Shown here: piece after piece, positions 1-5,225 of the stretch
How the letters are laid out: each line of letters starts with the position of its first letter
Position numbering within the stretch: position 1 is the stretch's first letter
NCBI GenBank assembly: GCA_964614375.1
Contig: CAZTLI010000271.1
Location: 1-7,489, forward strand
Source of the DNA: CAZTLI01 sp964614375
GTDB taxonomy: Bacteria > Chloroflexota > Anaerolineae > Aggregatilineales > Phototrophicaceae
Direction of reading: 5' to 3'
Length of the DNA: 7,489 bases
Made by a program: the position numbers and the translations under genes
The notes under the pieces: generated by a model
What the model saw: the letters and a program-made list of their open reading frames with translations, nothing else
Told to the model about the DNA's origin: nothing
Database searches by the model: none

Positions 1-57
1 AACGATAACACCCGTAACGATGCTGATTATGTGCTGCAACGCGGTAGTTGTCCGTAA
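1..57 (+). CDS. C-terminal fragment of an unidentified protein (18 codons)
   Basis: Reading frame 1 is open from the window edge and ends at a TAA at 55-57. It gives a C-terminal tail ending in ...YVLQRGSCP, rich in Asn and Asp before that. The stop is followed 28 bases later by a strong terminator hairpin, which is where a gene end is expected. The tail is too short to assign a family. The N/D-rich, cysteine-containing end would suit a secreted protein, but that is a guess. The gene converges on the minus-strand operon that ends at 136. Confidence 0.55.
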   Translation, partial: NDNTRNDADYVLQRGSCP

Positions 58-85
58 GTTATCGCTATCTGTAGCCTAAAAACAG

Positions 86-113
86 AACCCCGTTCGCTGT
101 GAGCGGGGTTTTT
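86..113. terminator. Bidirectional intrinsic terminator between converging genes
   Basis: AACCCCGTTC (86-95) pairs with GAGCGGGGTT (101-110) in a 10-bp stem with one G-T wobble, closed by a 5-base loop. On the plus strand the stem runs straight into a T tract (109-113). On the minus strand the stem is followed after three bases by a run of five T (complement of the A run at 78-82). It lies between the stop of the plus-strand fragment (57) and the stop of the minus-strand operon (136), so it can serve both. Confidence 0.85.
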
Positions 114-135
114 GCTTGATTTGAATGGAAATCTA

Positions 136-618
136 TCAGAAGGCCGAAGCGCGAATGACGGCGACAGGTGGCACGGCACTGGCGCGAAGGGTTTCGCTGC
201 CGTTCGCATCAAATATCAGGTAGAGAGGCGACGATACGAAGTTGAAACGGTCTACAACCGCCGCCCCTATGGCGTCATGAATGTTGATGAGGACGACATC
301 AATCTCGCCGGACAGTTCACTTTGTAACCCACGCACGGTGGGCAAATCGCGGACACAGGCCAGTCAATAATTTGAGTACAGCATCACAAACGTCGGACGC
401 CCATTAGCCAGCGTGGAATCGAGTTCGGCGATACTGCTCACGCTGGTATCGGGATAGCGCACCGCCACTACGATTCCGATTGCCACAAAGACATAGCCAC
501 TGAAAAGCACAAACCGAATGAGGCGGGACAGCCTCTGCCAGCGCCATAATCCATAGGCCAGCATTATCCCGCCGATGATTAAACTCACTAAGAGCGAATA
601 CTGGTTGAGGATGCCCAT
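136..618 (-). CDS. Membrane-anchored selenocysteine thioredoxin-like protein (UxxC), read through an in-frame UGA
   Basis: The frame opens at ATG 618-616 and runs 160 sense positions to TGA 138-136, which is backed by an adjacent in-frame TAG (135-133). One TGA, at 366-364, interrupts it at residue 85. Residues ~8-25 and ~36-53 are hydrophobic helices joined by a basic loop (RWQRLSRLIR). By the positive-inside rule both termini face outside, so the redox domain is extracytoplasmic. Residues ~62-148 look like a thioredoxin fold: a 'RPTFVMLYSNY' strand, then U85-L-A-C88 at the CxxC position, a helix, the strand 'DVVLINIH', a 'SSPLYLIFDANG' strand with a probable cis-Pro at 131, and 'SETLR'. It starts 9 nt after the metallopeptidase stop, so the two are probably cotranscribed, with translation coupled. 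The likely role is disulfide reduction or exchange on exported proteins; the substrate is unknown. An alternative is a Cys-to-stop mutation or sequencing error, but the exact Cys position, the intact downstream frame and the SECIS-like hairpin argue against that. No Sec machinery lies in this window. Confidence 0.8.
321..346 (-). promoter_or_regulatory. Candidate bacterial SECIS hairpin inside the thioredoxin-like gene
   Basis: On the minus-strand mRNA, counting from the base after the UGA, UUUG (18-21) and CCCAC (22-26) pair with GUGGG (32-36) and CAAA (40-43). A UUA bulge (37-39) lies on the 3' side. The apical loop is CGUGC (27-31). The bacterial SECIS pattern, as I know it, asks for a hairpin a few tens of bases after UGA with a short upper stem, a small apical loop and a G in the first two loop positions. 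The loop G at +28 satisfies this. SelB would bind this loop with Sec-tRNA. The whole element is translated, giving L-P-T-V-R-G-L-Q. Confidence 0.68.
364..366 (-). other. In-frame UGA predicted to encode selenocysteine (Sec85)
   Basis: The plus strand reads TCA, so the mRNA reads UGA. Upstream codons give ...M-L-Y-S-N-Y and downstream codons give L-A-C-V-R-D-L-P, all in the same frame. The residue falls at the N-terminal cysteine of a thioredoxin CxxC motif, the usual site of Sec in redox selenoproteins (UxxC). UGA differs from the Cys codons UGU and UGC by only the third base. Confidence 0.78.
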
Positions 619-627
619 AGCACGCGC

Positions 628-1908
628 TCACTGCGATAGTTGAATGCCAATCATGCCCATCGCCAGGACGTTATCCGGCGCATAGGCGATGAGGCTGGAA
701 TCACTGTTCATATCGAAGAAGTTAAAACAAACCGCTTCGTCCTCGCTACGATAACAGGGTGAATCCATCGGTGTTGTGAACCGTGCTTGCGCGAACCTAT
801 CATAGGCAGCGGCGAATTCGGTGCGGTCCTGGTCTGTATCCCACACAATGCGGAGTATCCACGCAATTTGTCCGGTAGAGGGGTTGTGATAGATGAGATA
901 CTGGTCATTGCCCCAGCCTGTCGCAGCGATGTTGACTGTGCGGGCGTCCAACTGTGTGCCCAGATATTGTCGCAGATAAAATTCGCCCAGCGTGCGGTCA
1001 TGCACCAGTTCCCAGCCTTCGCCTAAGATTTCATCAACCGGGACTAACGGCGTAATAGGCAGCGGCGCTTCGGGATAGCGTTCGGGATGCAGAATCTGCT
1101 CGGTTGTGGTGGGTGGATTGTCATACAGCGCGTTGACCGCATCCCATCCGCCGCGTGTGAAGGTATATGTCACAAAATCCATGCCACGCTCATAAGGAAA
1201 CAACAATTCGCGGATGATAATATCGGGCACACCGGGCGGGAAGGTCAGCGCGCCCGACCGTGCCGCTTCCATCAAGATTTGCACTGCGCCGAGTGTCGGG
1301 TTACGCTGCATCCGCTGGAGGGTATATTGGGTCATCGCCAGTGTCGCATCGCCTTCAATGAGGGATAGAGTCGCGATGCTCCTATCGGGATTTTCGGGGT
1401 CGATGCCGTCCAGAATCAGATCAAGGTCAAAATGCTGGTCTTGCAGCGCGTGGACGTATTCGTGTGAATAGGTGATTTCTTCGAGCAGGGGCAGTTCATC
1501 AGCGGGACGTTCGCCGGTGATGAGGATGACATTCATCTCGTTGGTATCTGTATCATAAAATCCGGCGACCTGAGCAGTATACAATTCAGTGTAAACCGCG
1601 CGCAAGTCAACATCGAGGGGGACAAAATCAAAGGCGGCATAAAAAATCACTTCGCGCGCGACGACCGCATCGGGCAGCTCAGCGTCGAATACCTCACGGA
1701 AATATTCACCGAGCGCTTCGCGTGTTGGGAACAGGCGTGTAATCGGTGTTTCGAGGTCAAGCCCGCGAATGGCGCTTGTCGTCATTTCAATCTCGTCGAT
1801 TTGTTCCTGCAATGCCGGACTTATCACCGGGTCGTCGTCCTGCGCCAGACTCGCAGGGGTAACGACCAACAGAATCAAGCACAGTCCGCACAGCCACCAT
1901 CGTATCAT
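628..1908 (-). CDS. Secreted putative zinc metallopeptidase (HEXXH, gluzincin-like), 426 aa
   Basis: Residues 1-22 form a signal peptide: a positive start, a hydrophobic core (LCLILLVVTPAS) and a probable cut after 'SLA' before Gln23, so the protein acts outside the membrane. H149-E-Y-V-H153, in the string 'YSHEYVHALQDQHF', is a HEXXH zinc-binding and catalytic motif. E185 in 'LIEGDA', 32 residues past the second His, is a good candidate for the third zinc ligand. A 'QILHPERYP' motif (271-279) follows, and Cys385 and Cys394 could form a disulfide. The start is supported by GAGGAG (1920-1915) six bases before ATG. The gene is first in an operon with the Sec thioredoxin-like gene 9 nt downstream. 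An extracytoplasmic thiol enzyme beside a secreted protein with a Cys pair is suggestive, but a functional link is only an inference. Substrate unknown. Peptidase activity is inferred from motifs only. Confidence 0.82.
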   Translation of the reverse strand: MIRWWLCGLCLILLVVTPASLAQDDDPVISPALQEQIDEIEMTTSAIRGLDLETPITRLFPTREALGEYFREVFDAELPDAVVAREVIFYAAFDFVPLDVDLRAVYTELYTAQVAGFYDTDTNEMNVILITGERPADELPLLEEITYSHEYVHALQDQHFDLDLILDGIDPENPDRSIATLSLIEGDATLAMTQYTLQRMQRNPTLGAVQILMEAARSGALTFPPGVPDIIIRELLFPYERGMDFVTYTFTRGGWDAVNALYDNPPTTTEQILHPERYPEAPLPITPLVPVDEILGEGWELVHDRTLGEFYLRQYLGTQLDARTVNIAATGWGNDQYLIYHNPSTGQIAWILRIVWDTDQDRTEFAAAYDRFAQARFTTPMDSPCYRSEDEAVCFNFFDMNSDSSLIAYAPDNVLAMGMIGIQLSQ

Positions 1909-1922
1909 GTAACGCTCCTCAC

Positions 1923-1934
1923 GATTTGCAAATC
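1923..1934. repeat. Perfect 12-bp palindrome GATTTGCAAATC, possible operator
   Basis: GATTTG/CAAATC is a perfect inverted repeat with no spacer. It lies just upstream of the ribosome binding site of the metallopeptidase gene and about 7 bases downstream of its candidate -10 box. A repressor dimer bound here would cover the start of the transcript. A 12-bp palindrome can also arise by chance, so the operator role is an inference from position. Confidence 0.3.
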
Positions 1935-2030
1935 ACCACCAGTATACAGGAGGATTGTGACACCCGCGTCAGAACTAACAGACCTGTAACCTGATTGCAG
2001 ACTCAATTAGTGGCAAAAAATCGACCTGTC

Positions 2031-2036
2031 TAATAT
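2031..2036 (+). promoter_or_regulatory. Possible -10 box for the GH94-like gene
   Basis: TAATAT matches the bacterial -10 consensus TATAAT at four of six positions and lies 35 bases before the ATG at 2072. The region where a -35 box should be (around 2007-2013, TTAGTGG) matches the consensus poorly. Confidence 0.25.
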
Positions 2037-2071
2037 GCTCAATACACGTTTAGGGTCAATGGGGGCAGACA

Positions 2072-5000
2072 ATGGCCGTTGATAATCGCAATCGGACGCT
2101 TCACTATCAGCTATTTTTGCTGCGGCGGGCGCTGCATCGTGTGACCGGGAAATCGACGCCCTTTGTGCCCGACCCGCCCGACCCGGCAGAGACGATAGAC
2201 GACCCGCATGTATTCACGGACGATACGTTAGGGAGCGGCATTTTTGGCAAGTGGATTGTCGATGATGCTGGACTGCCAGCCTATGAATACACGCTCGACC
2301 AGCACAACGACCCGCGCGCCGCGTATCCCAATACAGAGGCCGTTGACCGTCGTGACCACTGGCATCAAATCGGCAACAATCGCCTCACGGGATTGGCGTA
2401 TAACGATGGCGTGGTGCAGGTCTACAGCGCCGACCGGGGCGGCATGTTCCTCAATTTCTTTGAGCCAGACGCGCGCGTGAGTTATCTCGGTATTGTGCTG
2501 GCGATATGGCGCATTTTATGGAAGGCGCTGCCAACCTGGTGGCGGGGGCGCGCCTTAGATGATACCCAACGCGCCTATCGCGCCCCAACGACTGCTGCCC
2601 AACTGCGGGCGGCAATCCATACACGCAAAGCAGGCAGCGAAAAACCCGTCCATGCCTATACGGGTGGTTATGCCTATCTGGATGATGGGGAGGAAACATG
2701 GGCAACGGCCTATCGTTATCGCCCACCTGAAGCGGAAATCCGGCGTATCTTCGGGATGGGATATAAGCTGACGCAGATGGACTATCGCAAAGTGCGGGTG
2801 ACGAGGCGTATCTATGCACCTGCGGGCAATTTTCCCGCGCTGGTGGTCGATGTCACGCTAGAAAATCGGAGTCGTGACCCCAAAACACTGCGTTACTATG
2901 AATATTGGGATGTCAATGTCCATCAGTTGGTGCTGCAATGGGTGCGGACAGGGGTGTTCGGGCCGGTAGGAGACGCGCTGCGTCGGCAGGTCAACAAGTG
3001 GTTCACGCCGAACATGACCTACAGCGCCGATAGGCACATGCTGCGTTTCCAGCAAACGTTGATCGAGACTGCGCCCGATAGAAATGCTGCGGATAAGGTC
3101 AACTGGTATCCCGCGCCCGTGTTTCTGGCAGATTTGAGTGGGACGCCCGATGCTTATTACACGAACAAATCGGCCTTCTTTGGTGAGGGTGATGCCGCGC
3201 AACCCATCACCGTCCGTCAGCGGCTGGAAAGTGAACCAACAACGCTTGATGACAGTCCGATGCCCTATTGTATGGTGCTGCGGCGGACGATTACATTACA
3301 ACCGGGTGAACAACAGACTCTGCGCTTTGCCTATGGCACGGCGGAGACGGATGGTTCGTTTGATTTTCTGCGGGGTTTGCAGGCGGAAACGCTGGCAGTG
3401 ACCGTGGCGGATGACTGGAAAACACGCCTCGCCTATTTTTCAACCGGGACAGCGCCCTATATCCAGCGCGAAATGGCATGGCACGCTTATTCGCTGCTGT
3501 CATCGACTGTTTATAACGACTTTTTTGATCTAAATATTGTGCCACAGGGGTCGGCCTATCTGTATTTGCATGGGGCGGATGGCGCGCCGCGTGACCATGC
3601 GCTGTTTGTCCTCGCGCTGACCTATATCGAACCTGCTTTAGCGCAAGACCTGCTGCGTTTGCTGATGCGCCTGACCTATGCGAGTGATGGACGCATTAGC
3701 TATGCTTATGCGGGCGTGGGCTATGCCGATGGCGCGGGTATTCATAATGACCCCAGCGACCTTGACCTGTTTTTCTTGCTGGCGATGACGGAGTATCTGG
3801 CGGCAACCGGCGACATGGCTTTTCTGGATGAATCGGTGCCATTTTATCCGCCGGACGCCCCACAACCCGATGATACGAGTGTGCTGGCGCATATTCGTGT
3901 GGCGCTGGAACATCTGATGAATGGCATCGGTCTGGGTGAACATGGTCTGATTCGGATTACAGACGGCGACTGGTCGGATGGGGTGGTGGTGGAGAACGTA
4001 TTGCGCCAACCGCTGCGTATCTCTTTTGGCAATACATTGGCGCGGGGCGAATCAATCCCCAACAGTCAGATGGCGCTGTATGTCTTGCCGCGCATCGCCC
4101 GCCTATTAGAAGCCCATGACCCGACCATCACCGAAACCGTCCGCAAGTGGATTTTGCCCCTCAAAGACGCCGTTCAGAAGCAGTGGACAGGTCACTATTA
4201 TGCCCGCGCCATTCTGCGGGATCATCTGGATAATCCCTATGTGCTTAACGATTCAGTCATCGACCTTGAAGCCCAGCCGTGGTCACTCATTGGCGGTTTG
4301 GCGGCGGAACAGGGCGTCGCAACGACCTTGATCGAGACGATAGAGCAGGAGTTGGACGCCACATCGCCAACGGGCACACCTCTGATGAAAAATGCGATGG
4401 TGTGGCCTGCTATTTCGCAGCTATTGACATGGGGCTATCGGCGCAGTCACCCTGATCTGGCGTGGCGGTCATTTTTTCGCAATTTGTTCGTCACCCATAC
4501 CGAAATCTTCCCCGAAACATGGATTCACATCTGGTCAGGGCCAGATGGCACAAACAGCCTGAGATTGAAAGAAAATCCCGGTGGTACATGGGCCAGCGCC
4601 GTGACACCTGTGACCGNNNNNNNNNNCACCTTCGCCATGCACTCCCATGCCTATCCGAATGTGTGGTTTAACACCTGGTCGGGGCCGGATGGCATCAACG
4701 GGTTGGTTTCCGACCAGCCTGGTGGCACCTGGGCCAGCCCGATCACGCCGATGACCGATTTTCCGGTGATGAACAACAATCCACACGCGATGGCAATCCT
4801 CGGGATGCTGCGGGTGTGTGGGATTGAACCGACTGAACAGGGCGATGGTCTCATTATTGCGCCTGCTGTGCCCAATCGCTATCGCTTAGATGTTCGATTG
4901 CTGGGATTGGATGTCGGCCCGGGGCGGATTGCCGGGGAATATCGCCCGGTGGCGAATAGTACACGCAAGTTGTATATTGCGCTTCCCGAAAATGCGGCAA

Positions 5001-5119
5001 ATATCCGGGCTTCTGTAGCTGGCACTGCCGTCACCCCGTCCGTCAGCCCGCGCGCCGTTGTGCTGTCACTGACGTGTCAAGTGGGACGGCCTATACCATT
5101 TGAAGTGACATGGGATTGA
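2072..5119 (+). CDS. GH94-like glycoside phosphorylase ('cellobiose phosphorylase' type), interrupted by an assembly gap
   Basis: The protein is 1015 residues as drawn. The N-terminal β-sandwich part carries 'HWHQIGNNR' (96-104) followed by 'LAYNDGVVQVYSADRGG', typical of the glycosyltransferase-36/GH94 supersandwich domain. The (α/α)6 catalytic part carries 'HNDPSDLDLFFLLAMTEYL' from H558, then 'ATGD' and 'LDESVPF'. 'GDWSDG' (632-637) matches the GH94 GDWNDG motif, whose first Asp (here D633) is the general acid in cellobiose and chitobiose phosphorylases. A β-rich C-terminal domain follows. No signal peptide is visible, so a cytoplasmic enzyme acting on imported β-glucosides, or on cyclic/linear β-glucan fragments, is likely. 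The exact substrate cannot be read from the sequence. Ten N bases replace residues 849-852, and the flanks are homologous to each other, so the real length and C-terminal third are uncertain. It could instead belong to a sister phosphorylase family of the same clan. Confidence 0.8.
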   Translation: MAVDNRNRTLHYQLFLLRRALHRVTGKSTPFVPDPPDPAETIDDPHVFTDDTLGSGIFGKWIVDDAGLPAYEYTLDQHNDPRAAYPNTEAVDRRDHWHQIGNNRLTGLAYNDGVVQVYSADRGGMFLNFFEPDARVSYLGIVLAIWRILWKALPTWWRGRALDDTQRAYRAPTTAAQLRAAIHTRKAGSEKPVHAYTGGYAYLDDGEETWATAYRYRPPEAEIRRIFGMGYKLTQMDYRKVRVTRRIYAPAGNFPALVVDVTLENRSRDPKTLRYYEYWDVNVHQLVLQWVRTGVFGPVGDALRRQVNKWFTPNMTYSADRHMLRFQQTLIETAPDRNAADKVNWYPAPVFLADLSGTPDAYYTNKSAFFGEGDAAQPITVRQRLESEPTTLDDSPMPYCMVLRRTITLQPGEQQTLRFAYGTAETDGSFDFLRGLQAETLAVTVADDWKTRLAYFSTGTAPYIQREMAWHAYSLLSSTVYNDFFDLNIVPQGSAYLYLHGADGAPRDHALFVLALTYIEPALAQDLLRLLMRLTYASDGRISYAYAGVGYADGAGIHNDPSDLDLFFLLAMTEYLAATGDMAFLDESVPFYPPDAPQPDDTSVLAHIRVALEHLMNGIGLGEHGLIRITDGDWSDGVVVENVLRQPLRISFGNTLARGESIPNSQMALYVLPRIARLLEAHDPTITETVRKWILPLKDAVQKQWTGHYYARAILRDHLDNPYVLNDSVIDLEAQPWSLIGGLAAEQGVATTLIETIEQELDATSPTGTPLMKNAMVWPAISQLLTWGYRRSHPDLAWRSFFRNLFVTHTEIFPETWIHIWSGPDGTNSLRLKENPGGTWASAVTPVTXXXXTFAMHSHAYPNVWFNTWSGPDGINGLVSDQPGGTWASPITPMTDFPVMNNNPHAMAILGMLRVCGIEPTEQGDGLIIAPAVPNRYRLDVRLLGLDVGPGRIAGEYRPVANSTRKLYIALPENAANIRASVAGTAVTPSVSPRAVVLSLTCQVGRPIPFEVTWD
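4508..4615 (+). repeat. Copy 1 of a duplicated WSGPDG...GGTWAS segment
   Basis: Encodes residues 813-848 of the phosphorylase, FPETW...WSGPDG...PGGTWAS...TPVT. Aligned with copy 2 (residues 861-895), 20 of 35 paired residues are identical, with one extra residue here. The copies sit on opposite sides of the N gap. Their DNA differs at many third codon positions, so this is not a recent exact duplication or a read-level stutter. Confidence 0.75.
4617..4626. other. Assembly gap (10 N)
   Basis: Ten consecutive N bases, a round number typical of a scaffold placeholder, so the true distance is unknown. The phosphorylase frame is open on both sides and stays in phase only because the run happens to be 10 bases. 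The phase is therefore not evidence that the gene is continuous. Confidence 0.97.
4652..4756 (+). repeat. Copy 2 of a duplicated WSGPDG...GGTWAS segment
   Basis: Encodes residues 861-895, YPNVW...WSGPDG...PGGTWAS...TPMT, followed directly by 'DFPVMNNNPHAMAILGM'. As I recall, related phosphorylases have one such segment followed by a 'TDFPVMN' stretch, which makes this copy the canonical one. Confidence 0.75.
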
Positions 5120-5179
5120 GATGGCCCCTTATTCTTATACGATATTTATGCAGGCTTATCGTTTTCTATGGGAAGGATG

Positions 5180-5188
5180 TGGTAATAT
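5180..5188 (+). promoter_or_regulatory. Candidate extended -10 promoter for the antiporter gene
   Basis: TGGTAATAT has the TGn extension next to a TAATAT -10 box. It lies 37 bases before the TTG start at 5226, inside the 106-base gap after the phosphorylase stop. No good -35 box is seen, which extended -10 promoters can tolerate. I found no terminator hairpin in the gap, so readthrough from the phosphorylase gene is also possible. Confidence 0.35.
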
Positions 5189-5225
5189 CTCGCCATTCCG
5201 CAAAACAATCGAAAGATAATATCCA

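Larger units (their letters stand above)
1909..2071. promoter_or_regulatory. Divergent intergenic region holding promoters of both flanking units
   Basis: These 163 bases separate the start of the minus-strand operon (1908) from the start of the plus-strand phosphorylase gene (2072), so both transcripts should begin here. For the minus strand, GAGGAG at 1920-1915 is a clear ribosome binding site and TATACT (complement of 1941-1946) is a possible -10 box. For the plus strand, TAATAT at 2031-2036 is a possible -10 box, and GGGGG at 2061-2065 is a modest ribosome binding site seven bases from ATG. I could not find convincing -35 boxes for either. No small ORF or terminator is evident. Confidence 0.5.

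Noticed and set aside
136..345. Separate 69-residue minus-strand ORF starting at a TTG (345)
   Set aside because: It is in the same frame as the 84-residue ORF upstream and is only the thioredoxin second half after the in-frame UGA. It lacks its own plausible ribosome binding site and the redox Cys.
364..618. Complete 84-residue membrane protein ending at 364
   Set aside because: It ends in the middle of the first thioredoxin β-strand/active-site loop, and the family sequence continues in frame after UGA, so the UGA is better explained as Sec than as the real stop.
136..618. Pseudogene by nonsense mutation, or UGA reassigned to Trp
   Set aside because: The UGA falls exactly at the active-site Cys and is followed by a SECIS-like hairpin. 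The other genes here use UGA as a normal stop (5117-5119, 7086-7088, 628-630), and there is no other in-frame UGA or decay in this gene. A nonsense mutation cannot be excluded entirely without reads.
2451..4062. Several minus-strand ORFs of 72-123 residues inside the GH94-like gene
   Set aside because: They are antisense shadows of a well-supported coding frame. They are Arg/His/Pro-rich with no family resemblance and no ribosome binding sites.
5120..5225. Possible terminator or riboswitch between the phosphorylase and antiporter genes
   Set aside because: I found no GC-rich hairpin with a T tract and no conserved riboswitch-like core; only a candidate extended -10 promoter stands out.
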